A stretch of DNA of 64,000 bases from UBA4802 sp964509195. Its GTDB lineage: Bacteria; Spirochaetota; UBA4802; UB4802. The notes beneath the pieces were generated by a model that saw nothing but the letters and a program-made list of their open reading frames with translations, made no database searches and had not been told where the DNA came from. Numbering within the stretch: the first letter of the stretch is position 1; each line of letters starts with the position of its first letter. Location of the stretch: assembly GCA_964509195.1 (NCBI GenBank), contig CAZDWJ010000015.1:1-64000 (forward strand), read 5' to 3'. This document shows positions 24,126-32,840 of the stretch, piece by piece. Position numbers and translations under genes: made by a program.

Positions 24126-25322
24126 CTACCAGTTTAATTCTTTTTCTAACATCATTAGAACTGTCCACATGGTTCCACCAAATCCTGATGCCAATGCATG
24201 CTTCACCTCGTTTGGAATCTGATGAGCACCAGCATCTCCTCGTACCTGTAATGCTGCTTCGGCTACTCTGAGTAATGCAGTTGCACCAATAGGATTGGTA
24301 GCAATTACACCACCAGATGGATTTATTGGCATAGAACCACCGATCATGATTTCCTTATTCTCCACTAATCTTAGATGTTCGTCTCCCTTAAGGAAGAAGA
24401 AATCACGTAACCAATCAAGCCCCCACCATGCAGCAGGATCATACATCTCAAAGACATCAAAGTATTCTAATGGATTTTTAATATCATTACGTTTAAATAA
24501 CTGCTCTGCTGCAAACTTATGGGTTTTATTTACAGGGTAATCTTTATGGTAACCAAAAATGTTAAATGTTTCCTCACGATGAACAGTGATATGATCACGT
24601 ACCCAGACTGGTTTTTTTGATAGCTCTTTTGCCTTTTTCTCGCAGGCAAAAATCACTGCACAGGCACCATCAGACTGTGAACACATATGTATAAGTCGCA
24701 GTTCGCCAACAAGCTTTGGCGATGTATTCATTAATGTCTCTATCTGATCAAAATCAAGGCCAAATGCACGGTGTGCATTAGGATTTAAACACGCATGCTT
24801 ATCCATTATGATACGATACATCATTGCAGCGCGTTTTGCCCTTTCTTCGCCAAATTCCTGTATGACATCATACGCCGTTGACCCCGTAAGTGCACCTGTC
24901 TGCAGATTTCTAAACCACAGTGGATCTGCCATATTGGTGATACCACCTGTAGTATGACCTTCCTGAAGCTTTTCAAAACCAATTGCCATAACGATATCAT
25001 ACATACCTGAGGCCACAAGATTATCGCTTGCACACGCAATGGTAGTGCCAACAGTACCACCAGTAGTAATTCGGATACTATCTTTTCCATACGCTCCTGT
25101 TCCCAGCACATGCCACAAATCTGGCTGGTGAATCATCTCAAAAAGCTCCATATTGCCATGAACAATGCAATCAATATCATTGATACTTATATTTGCATCT
25201 TTGAGCGCAGCAGACACTGCTTCATGAAGCATCTCGGGCTGATTTACATCTTCTCTATGGCTTGAGTGCTTGGTTTGCCCAACTCCAATAATTGCCACAT
25301 TTCTATTCTTTTTATGTGCCAT
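24126..25322 (-). CDS. SCP2/Ltp2-type thiolase-fold protein (type II, no Cys)
   Basis: A 398-residue paralogue of the protein at 14110-15273 (VGQTKHSSHREDVN). The nucleophile loop is RITTGGTVGTTIACAS; counting back from the conserved VASG, the Cys position is Thr/Gly. The GHP motif is replaced by TNP (INPSGGVIATNPIG). As with its paralogue, a lyase or aldolase function is more likely than thiolysis. The start at 25322 follows AAAGGAGGGGTGACC and comes 13 bases after the previous stop. Confidence 0.82.
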   Translation of the reverse strand: MAHKKNRNVAIIGVGQTKHSSHREDVNQPEMLHEAVSAALKDANISINDIDCIVHGNMELFEMIHQPDLWHVLGTGAYGKDSIRITTGGTVGTTIACASDNLVASGMYDIVMAIGFEKLQEGHTTGGITNMADPLWFRNLQTGALTGSTAYDVIQEFGEERAKRAAMMYRIIMDKHACLNPNAHRAFGLDFDQIETLMNTSPKLVGELRLIHMCSQSDGACAVIFACEKKAKELSKKPVWVRDHITVHREETFNIFGYHKDYPVNKTHKFAAEQLFKRNDIKNPLEYFDVFEMYDPAAWWGLDWLRDFFFLKGDEHLRLVENKEIMIGGSMPINPSGGVIATNPIGATALLRVAEAALQVRGDAGAHQIPNEVKHALASGFGGTMWTVLMMLEKELNW

Positions 25323-25335
25323 GGTCACCCCTCCT

Positions 25336-26481
25336 TTACACCTCAAAAATTACAACAGCCTGATGTTGGCCAGCCGCACCATACGTGCTTTGAGCTAGGG
25401 CACGTTTCACACCTTTAACTTGACGTTCCCCCGCTTCACCTCTTAGCTGATAAAAGCATTCGATAGCTCTGGCAGCTCCACCTAAAAGTAGTGGATTACC
25501 ATTTAACATTCCACCAGACATGTTCACGTTATATTCATCCATACCACCATCATCTATCCATTTACCACCGGAACCTTCCTTTGCAAGGCCAATTCCTTCA
25601 GCCCACATTGGCAATTGATATGCAACATGATCACACAATTCAAAAAGCTGAATATTCTTTTTAATATCTTTTACTCCTGCCTTTTTCAATGCCCTTTCAG
25701 TTGCATTTTTTAATGAGAAATTTGATGTGAGATCTTTATCACCCAAAAAATAGCTATCCATACAGCTTGCATATCCTGTAATCCAAACCGGTTTGTCAGT
25801 GAATTCTTTTACCCTTTTTTCACTGCAAAGCAACATACCAAATGCCCAATCAGTTACTGGATAATAATGAAGCTGTCGTAATGGATCTGCCATTAGTGGT
25901 GATTTTATTACATCTTCTTCCTCAAGCAGTTCATTTTCCCGCGCAAATGGATTTTTCTTTGCGTTCTTTCGTGCACGAACCACCACTTTAGCTAAATGTT
26001 TTTCATTTACTCCTGATTTTTCCATATAAGCTCTTGCCTGCATTGCATTTACATTGGCAAAATCCATTCCAAGCGGCCTGCAATAAAATGGATCAAATGC
26101 CAGGTTTGTGCACATGTTACGGCTTTCAGTTTGAGATTCTTTCATATGACCCATAAAAAGAATCACATCATCATGCCCCGAAAGTATGCTTGCCATAGCA
26201 TACCCCAAACCATTAAGGCTTTCCTGCGCCATTTTCTCTTCACCCCTGAAATGCGCTCCAACAACGTCAGTCATACCATTGTTTGAAATTGTACGTGCAT
26301 CCCACACATCATCCGAACAGGTAATGACTGTTCGTATCCCCTTTTCCATATCAAAGCTAACATTGGTTTGCTGCATAACACCCTCAAAACATTCCAATAA
26401 CATATTCTGGAAACGCGCATACCATAGATTGGGGTCATTTTTAATCTGAGCAACAGCACAGATAGCAACTCGATTAGACAT
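25336..26481 (-). CDS. SCP2-type thiolase-fold protein (type I, no Cys)
   Basis: A 381-residue paralogue of the protein at 15283-16422 (CSDDVWDARTIS). The nucleophile loop (EEKMAQESLNGLGYAMA) has no Cys and the late motif is MSGGMLNGNPLLLGG, with GNP instead of GHP, so this copy lacks both landmark residues. It may be a structural or regulatory half of a heteromer with the type II protein encoded next. The start at 26481 is set by AAAGGAGG upstream; the frame extends 7 codons further. Confidence 0.78.
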   Translation of the reverse strand: MSNRVAICAVAQIKNDPNLWYARFQNMLLECFEGVMQQTNVSFDMEKGIRTVITCSDDVWDARTISNNGMTDVVGAHFRGEEKMAQESLNGLGYAMASILSGHDDVILFMGHMKESQTESRNMCTNLAFDPFYCRPLGMDFANVNAMQARAYMEKSGVNEKHLAKVVVRARKNAKKNPFARENELLEEEDVIKSPLMADPLRQLHYYPVTDWAFGMLLCSEKRVKEFTDKPVWITGYASCMDSYFLGDKDLTSNFSLKNATERALKKAGVKDIKKNIQLFELCDHVAYQLPMWAEGIGLAKEGSGGKWIDDGGMDEYNVNMSGGMLNGNPLLLGGAARAIECFYQLRGEAGERQVKGVKRALAQSTYGAAGQHQAVVIFEV

Positions 26482-26536
26482 ACGCAGAGAACCTCCTTTC
26501 ATTTAATTATATGCTACTTGCACATTATACCCTTGG

Positions 26537-27085
26537 TTAACAATAACAGTTCCAGAAATCACCATTCTTTATTGCTTTTAAAATTGAGTCCTTATCCCTT
26601 TTTGCATCCAGTTCAATCCATGCCCTGCCAATACCAATCGCTGTGTGTGCATCATCAGAAACTATTGAAGGATGAGGCAAGGACATCTCATCGAAACGTT
26701 TAACCTTAAAGCCTTTAGTGGTTATCTCCATTACATCGATAGTAAACATTTTCTGAAGTTCATACAAACGATCCATGATTTGGTCTACATCAAGATCATA
26801 CTCAGGCAGGTGATTGAACACATGCAGAATCTGGTTTTCACCAAAAATTCTATTTATGTGGATATATCCTTTTAAAAACACAGTCAATTCAACACCGGCA
26901 AATATTACCATGCCGGATTTAACCCTATTATAGATCGTATCATATCCTGGCTTTAAAAGGTAATCATGGTCAGTAAAAGCTATGAAATCATAACCCTTTT
27001 CTTCATATCGCAGAGTAACCTGCTGAGGAGTAAGGGTCCCGTCAGAACATGTAGTATGTGTATGTAAACAACCTTTTAGAAGCAT
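26537..27085 (-). CDS. PHP-domain metal-dependent phosphoesterase
   Basis: A 182-residue PHP protein: CLHTHTTCSDG at the N-terminus, FIAFTDHDYLL, FAGVELTVF and a C-terminal IVSDDAHTAIGIG, which give the metal-binding His/Asp/Glu set. Related proteins hydrolyse phosphate esters. The ATG at 27085 starts exactly at the PHP fold; the open frame continues 74 codons upstream but that part is AT-rich, membrane-like nonsense that runs over two operator sites. It is the first gene of the catabolic regulon, 55 bases before the first thiolase-fold gene, an unexpected position for this enzyme. Confidence 0.82.
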   Translation of the reverse strand: MLLKGCLHTHTTCSDGTLTPQQVTLRYEEKGYDFIAFTDHDYLLKPGYDTIYNRVKSGMVIFAGVELTVFLKGYIHINRIFGENQILHVFNHLPEYDLDVDQIMDRLYELQKMFTIDVMEITTKGFKVKRFDEMSLPHPSIVSDDAHTAIGIGRAWIELDAKRDKDSILKAIKNGDFWNCYC

Positions 27086-27121
27086 AGTATTGTATAATTT
27101 AAGTAATTTTTGAAATAATTG

Positions 27122-27139
27122 AATGAATGTCCAACCAAT
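27122..27139. promoter_or_regulatory. putative TetR operator, site 3
   Basis: AATGAATGTCCAACCAAT shares GAATGTCCAA-CAAT with site 1. It lies 37 bases before the PHP start, close to where the transcript should begin. Confidence 0.65.
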
Positions 27140-27181
27140 AATCTGATAAAAAAAATAAAAAATTGAAACATCATTTAATTT

Positions 27182-27199
27182 ATTGGACATCCAATCAAT
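27182..27199. promoter_or_regulatory. putative TetR operator, site 4
   Basis: ATTGGACATCCAATCAAT contains a 14-base dyad (ATTGGAC/ATCCAAT). Together with site 3, 60 bases away, it makes a double operator at the head of the longest unit. Confidence 0.7.
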
Positions 27200-27345
27200 T
27201 TGCAAAATAATTAATATCATACAATATGTCAATAATTTTTTTGAAAAAATTTTCCAAGCTTTTGAAAAATTTTTTGTCTTTACAATTAGCAATGATTTGT
27301 TTAACATTGATAGTACAATTGATAAATGTTACCCATATAGTACTT

Positions 27346-28383
27346 TTAGAGTATCAGCGTTGCATCTCCATAGGAAAAAAATCTATATTTTTCCTTCACT
27401 GCTTCCCTGTATGCTTCCATAATACAATCGTAACCAGCAAATGCTGCAACCAGCATAAGCAAAGTTGATTTTGGAGTATGAAAGTTGGTAATCAGTGCAT
27501 CAACAGATTTAACTACATATGGTGGGTGAATAAAAATATTGGTTGCACCTTCCCCATGCCTGTACTCACCATTGTGATACACTGACTCAAGCACCCGCAG
27601 GGAAGTAGTACCAACAGCTATAACCCTTCCTCCACATTCTTTTGCTTTATAAATATTATCCACAGTTTCTTTGGGCAGGTAATACTCTTCCGTGTGCATT
27701 GTATGCAATCGGATATCGTTCACCCTCACTGGTTGAAACGTACCCCATGATACATAGAGCGTTAAAAATGCAATCTGTGCACCTTTATCACGAATTTTCT
27801 TTAACAAATCATCAGTGAAATGCAAACCAGCAGTTGGAGCCGCTGCTGCACCATACTGCCTGGCAAACACTGTCTGGTAGCGCTCATAATCTGTTTTATC
27901 AAGAGTTCGTTGAATATATGGTGGCAGTGGCAACTCTCCAATCTCCTCAAGCATTGCAAAATCCAGTGAAGGTTCAAACTGAACAGTAATGCCCGTTTCC
28001 GATTTTTCCACAATAACTATCGACACTGAATCTTTTTTTACTGGGTGCAATATTTCTCCTGACTTTATCCTTTTTAACCGGTTGCAGATTGCTTCCCACA
28101 TATTGTCTTGCAGCTTTTTTGTTAATACAATCTCAATCGTTGCACCAGTCGAACGTTTACAAAAAATTCGCGCCGGAATCACCTTAGCATCATTGAATAT
28201 TAGAATATCATTTGGATTAATGTACTCAGGCAAATTATAAAATTTTTCATGTACATAATGCCTGTTTTTTCTGTTAATAATAAATAATCGGGATTCTTCC
28301 CGTTTTGAAGACGGATACTGGGCAATTAAGTCTTCAGGAAGGTCAAAATCATAGCTGTTCAACAAATACAAGTTTCTTTCCAT
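27346..28383 (-). CDS. queA: S-adenosylmethionine:tRNA ribosyltransferase-isomerase
   Basis: A 345-residue QueA, which transfers the ribosyl part of SAM to preQ1 in tRNA to make epoxyqueuosine. Family motifs: YDFDLPEDLIAQYP at the N-terminus, PARIFCKRSTGATIE, GAAAAPTAGLHFTDDLL, LYVSWGTFQPVR, HTEEYYLP and TNFHTPKSTLLMLVAAF. Length is normal. The start is taken as the ATG at 28383; a TTG three codons upstream is possible. No other queuosine genes are in the window. Confidence 0.96.
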   Translation of the reverse strand: MERNLYLLNSYDFDLPEDLIAQYPSSKREESRLFIINRKNRHYVHEKFYNLPEYINPNDILIFNDAKVIPARIFCKRSTGATIEIVLTKKLQDNMWEAICNRLKRIKSGEILHPVKKDSVSIVIVEKSETGITVQFEPSLDFAMLEEIGELPLPPYIQRTLDKTDYERYQTVFARQYGAAAAPTAGLHFTDDLLKKIRDKGAQIAFLTLYVSWGTFQPVRVNDIRLHTMHTEEYYLPKETVDNIYKAKECGGRVIAVGTTSLRVLESVYHNGEYRHGEGATNIFIHPPYVVKSVDALITNFHTPKSTLLMLVAAFAGYDCIMEAYREAVKEKYRFFSYGDATLIL

Positions 28384-28507
28384 GCGCAACAATTCTACTC
28401 ATGGGTAATATAAAGCAATCAAAATTAATTATTTTTAATTTTATTTATGTGCGATAGTTCTAATAATTAAACTTCAGCATTTGTAAAAAGCCAGAGAATC
28501 TAAAAAA

Positions 28508-29650
28508 TTACTTTTGCATACTATACACCATTATTCTGATTCCTTTATAATAATACATTAGAATCTGATCAAAACGTTTACCCTGCTCTGCCATCTCTTT
28601 TGCACCCCACTGGCACATACCAACACCATGTCCCCACCCATAACCAGTCAAAATTAGTCCTGTTGGTGTTTGTTTCGCTTCAAAATACAGGCTTTTTATT
28701 TTTTTTATATCAAACATTAATCTGAAATCGTTCCCGCTCATTCTGATTAGACCATTAGCATGTTCTATTTTAACCACAGTAACGCGGGTATCTTCTCTTC
28801 CCAGAGTTATCGATTTAATCTTTCCAACTGCCTTATAGCGCTTTACCAGTGCTTCATAAATCTCATTTAGTGTTAGCTCAACCTGCCAACTGTAATTGGG
28901 TGAGTTTTTGCAATACGGGCACACTACCGACGTAAGATATGGCAGATCCTCACCTTGCCAAACATATTTATCATCCGTTGTTTTCCCACCACAGGTTGAA
29001 TGAAAATATGCTAAAATTGGTCTATTATTATATGTCATGATAACTCCTGCAGTAGCATCCACGGCTTTATTAGTTGCCTCAGTTTCTACCATTTTGCCTT
29101 TATATACCTGAAAATTATGTGTTCCATCAAGATCAAAATAGGTGGCACCCGTTTTCATCAAGTGATAATATGCATACGTACGGGCTGCAACAGCCTGAGC
29201 TTTCAGCACTTCAACTGGCCAACCTGGCATTATTTCTGAAGGCAATACACCATAAAGATATTCATTCATTTTTAGAACATTGACTACCTGTATCTTTCCC
29301 ACCACGGGATGAAGCTGAATCATCCCTCGTACAGTTATTCCACTTACTTGAATTTCATTATTCCATGTTTCAAATTGCATTGGCTGCAATACTTGATTGT
29401 CAAAAAGCACAAAACGCTTAGCATCACCATTGTATATAATAGAATTATTATTAAGCTGGGTTACTTTTGTCTTTGCGGTCGTCACTATTTCAACTTTTAG
29501 CTGGTCTTTCAATAAAAGAACTTTTATGTAATCATTATCAAGCCCTATCCGCTTACCCGTTCTGGCTAAATATTCAGGAGGAGGCACACATCCTGCTACT
29601 ATTATAAAGAATATTAACAGCAACCATCTGAAACCATGAGCTATCGCCAT
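28508..29650 (-). CDS. SpoIID/LytB-domain lipoprotein
   Basis: A 380-residue protein with a signal peptide and lipobox (IIVAGC, Cys near residue 21). The SpoIID domain begins around residue 125 (LKMNEYLYGVLPSEIMPGWP, VEVLKAQAVAARTYAYYHL) and includes YFHSTCGGKT and a C-terminal GYGWGHGVGMCQWGAKEMA. SpoIID proteins are lytic transglycosylases acting on denuded peptidoglycan glycans; in non-sporulating bacteria they act in wall remodelling. Encoded 18 bases after a Xer-type recombinase. The start codon sits inside a GCGATAG word (ATGGCGATAGC). Confidence 0.88.
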   Translation of the reverse strand: MAIAHGFRWLLLIFFIIVAGCVPPPEYLARTGKRIGLDNDYIKVLLLKDQLKVEIVTTAKTKVTQLNNNSIIYNGDAKRFVLFDNQVLQPMQFETWNNEIQVSGITVRGMIQLHPVVGKIQVVNVLKMNEYLYGVLPSEIMPGWPVEVLKAQAVAARTYAYYHLMKTGATYFDLDGTHNFQVYKGKMVETEATNKAVDATAGVIMTYNNRPILAYFHSTCGGKTTDDKYVWQGEDLPYLTSVVCPYCKNSPNYSWQVELTLNEIYEALVKRYKAVGKIKSITLGREDTRVTVVKIEHANGLIRMSGNDFRLMFDIKKIKSLYFEAKQTPTGLILTGYGWGHGVGMCQWGAKEMAEQGKRFDQILMYYYKGIRIMVYSMQK

Positions 29651-29668
29651 ACCTAAAACCGTATACCT

Positions 29669-30559
29669 CTAACCTTTTGGATGGAAACGCTTGTGTATTT
29701 CTTGCAGTTGTTTGCGTGCTAAATGTGTATATATTTGTGTTGTAGAAATATCTACATGCCCAAGTAATTCCTGCACCGCCCTTAAATCTGCACCACGCTC
29801 AAGTAAATGCGTGGCAAATGAATGGCGTAGTGTATGGGGTGTTATATTTTTACGGATGTCAACCATTCTAGCATACCCTTTAAGCAAGCGCCATACTGAT
29901 TTACGGTTCAACATGCCACCTTTTTTGCTTATAAAAAGATACTCGCTTACCCTGTTGCCTAAAATAATGGTACGTGAATCATTCAGATATTTTTCTATCA
30001 GACGTTTTGCCTCATCCCCAATTGGGACAATTCGCTCCTTATTCCCTTTGCCAAGAACTTTTAAAAATTTATTCTTTAAATCCACATCAACAACCTTCAA
30101 TTCAACAGCCTCAGATATCCTCAAACCTGCAGAATACAATAATTCAAATATAGCCTTATCACGCAATTGATACAGGTCATCTTCTCTAATTGAAGCAAAA
30201 AGCCTGTCAATTTCCTCAATAGACAAAAAGTCAGGCAATGCTTTCTGAAAATGAGGAGTTTCTATTTTTACTGTTGGGTTGCTTATATTCTCAATGCTGC
30301 CTATATAATTATAGAACTGACGAATAGCTGCTAGAGATCGGGCTAAAGTTCGTGCAGAATTTCGTTTTTTATTTTTTTCAAAAAATAAAAACTGCTCTAC
30401 ATCATCCTGCGTTGCATTGAGTATCGTCTTATTTTTTCGTGCCAGAAAATCAGAAAATTTTTTTAAATCATATGTGTACGAATAAATAGAATTAGGAGAA
30501 AGCCCCTTTTCTATCTGCAAAAACCGTTTGAACCTCTTAATAGCAATTATGTCTTTCAA
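29669..30559 (-). CDS. tyrosine recombinase XerC/XerD-type
   Basis: A 296-residue tyrosine recombinase of XerD length. The N-terminal SAM-like domain begins FLQIEKGLSPNSIYSYTYDL; the catalytic domain shows R (SAGLRISEAVEL), K (LGKGNKERIVP), HTLRHSFATHLLERG, the second H (LGHVDISTTQIYTH) and the nucleophile Tyr in IYTH. It likely resolves chromosome dimers at dif, although it could belong to a mobile element; the surroundings are housekeeping genes. TTG start with GAGGTGATATAC before it. Confidence 0.9.
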   Translation of the reverse strand: MKDIIAIKRFKRFLQIEKGLSPNSIYSYTYDLKKFSDFLARKNKTILNATQDDVEQFLFFEKNKKRNSARTLARSLAAIRQFYNYIGSIENISNPTVKIETPHFQKALPDFLSIEEIDRLFASIREDDLYQLRDKAIFELLYSAGLRISEAVELKVVDVDLKNKFLKVLGKGNKERIVPIGDEAKRLIEKYLNDSRTIILGNRVSEYLFISKKGGMLNRKSVWRLLKGYARMVDIRKNITPHTLRHSFATHLLERGADLRAVQELLGHVDISTTQIYTHLARKQLQEIHKRFHPKG

Positions 30560-30931
30560 TGTATATCACCTCTTCATAATACTCCTCCCTCATTCGCAAA
30601 TTTTCTACCGGGATAATAAAAACTTAAAGTATAATAAAACCATTATTTTTTTTATGTCAGATATAATATCGGAAAATTATGGATTATGTCTTGAAGGGAT
30701 TTAATGAAAAAATTTCCATTTGATCTATTATTTGTATACCTAATAACATTTCTTTTATTTACAAAAATTAACATAAAAGAAAAGAGTTCAATGTTGCTGT
30801 GATCATAAGGGAAATACTAAAATAAATATTTTAAACTTTGTATATACAATTAACCTTATTGCTAATTGATAATTAATTTTCACTTTCACTTTACAAAGCA
30901 GGATATACTATATATATTATAATATTTGCAT
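30560..30931. other. intergenic region before the xer gene
   Basis: AT-rich spacer between the Xer-type gene and the macB permease stop (both minus strand). Apart from one possible 32-codon reading frame on the plus strand, no structure, promoter or repeat was convincing. Confidence 0.4.
30704..30802 (+). CDS. possible small membrane peptide
   Basis: A 32-codon frame begins ATG after GAAGGGATTTA, an acceptable ribosome-binding site. The peptide starts MKKFPFDLLFVYLITFLLF and so would be a single hydrophobic helix with a short basic tail. It resembles the front of a membrane protein and may be a remnant. No conservation can be checked; support is weak. Confidence 0.2.
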   Translation: MKKFPFDLLFVYLITFLLFTKINIKEKSSMLL

Positions 30932-32110
30932 TTACTCATATCGTAAAGCTTCAATTGGTTTTAGATCCGCAGCCTTTTTGGCGGGATAGTACCCAAAAAA
31001 TATACCAACTGCACACGCAAAGATGAAAGATAGTAAAACTGACGTAACCGAAAATATATATGGCCAGTCTACAATATACGTTATGAAATAGTACACAAAT
31101 AATCCTAAAATGATACCAATAATGCCACCCAATCCACTCAATGTAACCGATTCTATTAAAAACTGGCTCAATATATCCCTTCTTTTTGCCCCTATTGCCA
31201 TGCGTATGCCTATTTCACGCGTACGCTCACTCACCGAAACAAGCATGATATTCATGATGCCAACACCACCAACAAAAAGCGAAATTGAAGCAATACCAGC
31301 AAGCAGCATTGATAATGTCTTTGATATGTATTCGGCCATCTCAAGCTTTTGCTTACTTGTTGTAATTCTGAATTCATTGGTGTCAGCTGTAATCATGTGG
31401 GCTCTATTCAAGTAATTTCTAATTTGTTCTACTGCCTCATCCATCTGTTTATCAGAATATACTGAAACATAGATGCGGTCAATTATATTGTTACCTATTA
31501 TTTTTCGTTGCGCTGCGCCATATGGCATCACCACCACATTATCAAAATCTTTGCCACCAAAGGATTCGCCCAATTCTGACAATACTCCAATCACTTTAAA
31601 CGGGACATTGTTAATAATTACAATATTACCTACTGGCTCCTCATATATAAAAATATTGTTCTTCACAGTTGCTCCAATTATTACAACCTTCTCATGTGTA
31701 GCTATTTCAATTTCAGTAAAATATCTTCCAGATACCAGTGGCCAAAATTTCATTTTAAAATAATCATTTTCTACGCCAAACATACCACTTATGGTTGAAC
31801 GGTCTTTATAATTGACTTGTACATTGCTCTTTGTAATAATAATAGAAGAGTATTGAACTTGAGGGAATTTACTTTTAATATTTATAGCATCTGCTACAGT
31901 TAATAAATTCTTATAAGAAGCAATCTCCATAGCATTTTTACCATATGTACTTACCCTTTCCTCAACTGTAATCTGAGCACTCTTCCCTATGCCAATCATC
32001 ACTATAACAGAAGAAACACCAATTATTATACCAATACTGGTAAGCATAGAACGAACTTTGTTCTTGGCCAGTGACCGTAACGCGGTAACTAAAAGATTAG
32101 TAAAGTCCAT
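30932..32110 (-). CDS. MacB-type ABC transporter permease (FtsX-like)
   Basis: A 392-residue permease: N-terminal helix (KVRSMLTSIGIIIGVSSVI), a large periplasmic MacB core domain (about 45-260), and three C-terminal FtsX helices starting ISLFVGGVGIMNIMLVSVSE and RTREIGIRMAIGAKRRDIL. It works with the separate ATPase encoded 1 base upstream, as a split MacB. The set transfers mechanical force to a MacA/TolC-type conduit to expel a periplasmic substrate. Confidence 0.93.
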   Translation of the reverse strand: MDFTNLLVTALRSLAKNKVRSMLTSIGIIIGVSSVIVMIGIGKSAQITVEERVSTYGKNAMEIASYKNLLTVADAINIKSKFPQVQYSSIIITKSNVQVNYKDRSTISGMFGVENDYFKMKFWPLVSGRYFTEIEIATHEKVVIIGATVKNNIFIYEEPVGNIVIINNVPFKVIGVLSELGESFGGKDFDNVVVMPYGAAQRKIIGNNIIDRIYVSVYSDKQMDEAVEQIRNYLNRAHMITADTNEFRITTSKQKLEMAEYISKTLSMLLAGIASISLFVGGVGIMNIMLVSVSERTREIGIRMAIGAKRRDILSQFLIESVTLSGLGGIIGIILGLFVYYFITYIVDWPYIFSVTSVLLSFIFACAVGIFFGYYPAKKAADLKPIEALRYE

Positions 32111-32111
32111 A

Positions 32112-32831
32112 TTATTTTCTGCTTTTTTTTAACTTTTTTATTGGGCTGTCATCAATAATCAAACCATCTTTAAAAACAACTTTTCTATCAGCGTACTGAG
32201 CAACATCTGGCTCATGGGTCACCATGACAATGGTAATGTTATACTCTTTGTTTAATGCAGTGAATACATTCATTATCTCGCTTGTATTTTTAGTATCCAG
32301 ATTTCCTGTAGGCTCATCTGCAAGAAGGATAGCAGGGTCATTAACTAAAGCACGTGCAATTGCAACACGTTGTTGTTCTCCTCCAGATAATTCATTAGGA
32401 TGGTGCATCTCTCTGCCTGCCAATCCAACCATTGCCAAAAGCTTTCTGGCCCTGTCTTTCATCTTTTCATGAGTGAAACCACCCCTGTAAAATAATGGCA
32501 TTTCTACATTCTCTATAGCCGGTGTTCTTGATAGCAGATTAAACCCCTGAAATACAAAACCAATTTTACGATTTCTAATTTCTGCTTTTTGATTATCGTT
32601 TAGTGATGTACCATCAATTCCATCCAGTACATATTTCCCTGATGTTGGTGTATCAAGAAATCCTAAAATATTCATAAATGTGGATTTTCCTGAACCAGAA
32701 GCCCCCATTATTGCAACAAATTCACCCCGTTTTACCTTAAGGGATACACCTTTCAAAGCATGAACAGAAACTTCTTCGCTTAACTTATAAATCTTGTGTA
32801 AATTTTCTATGTTAATGATTGGAATATTCAT
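32112..32831 (-). CDS. MacB/LolD-type ABC transporter ATPase
   Basis: A 239-residue ATPase: Walker A GASGSGKST, Q-loop FVFQGFNLLSR, signature LSGGEQQRVAIARAL, Walker B AILLADEPTGNLD and H-loop MVTHEPDVA. It energises the permease encoded next. Belongs to the four-gene unit TolC, MacA, ATPase, permease. Confidence 0.94.
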   Translation of the reverse strand: MNIPIINIENLHKIYKLSEEVSVHALKGVSLKVKRGEFVAIMGASGSGKSTFMNILGFLDTPTSGKYVLDGIDGTSLNDNQKAEIRNRKIGFVFQGFNLLSRTPAIENVEMPLFYRGGFTHEKMKDRARKLLAMVGLAGREMHHPNELSGGEQQRVAIARALVNDPAILLADEPTGNLDTKNTSEIMNVFTALNKEYNITIVMVTHEPDVAQYADRKVVFKDGLIIDDSPIKKLKKSRK

Positions 32832-32840
32832 ACTAAAATT

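Noticed and set aside
26537..27307. Longer reading of the PHP protein (256 residues)
   Set aside because: The extra 74 N-terminal codons are AT-rich, cover two operator palindromes and the likely promoter, and the PHP fold begins exactly at the ATG at 27085.
29669..30559. Integrase of a mobile island next to tRNA genes
   Set aside because: The tRNA pair is about 5.5 kb away, no attachment-site repeat was found, and length and motifs fit a housekeeping XerC/XerD.
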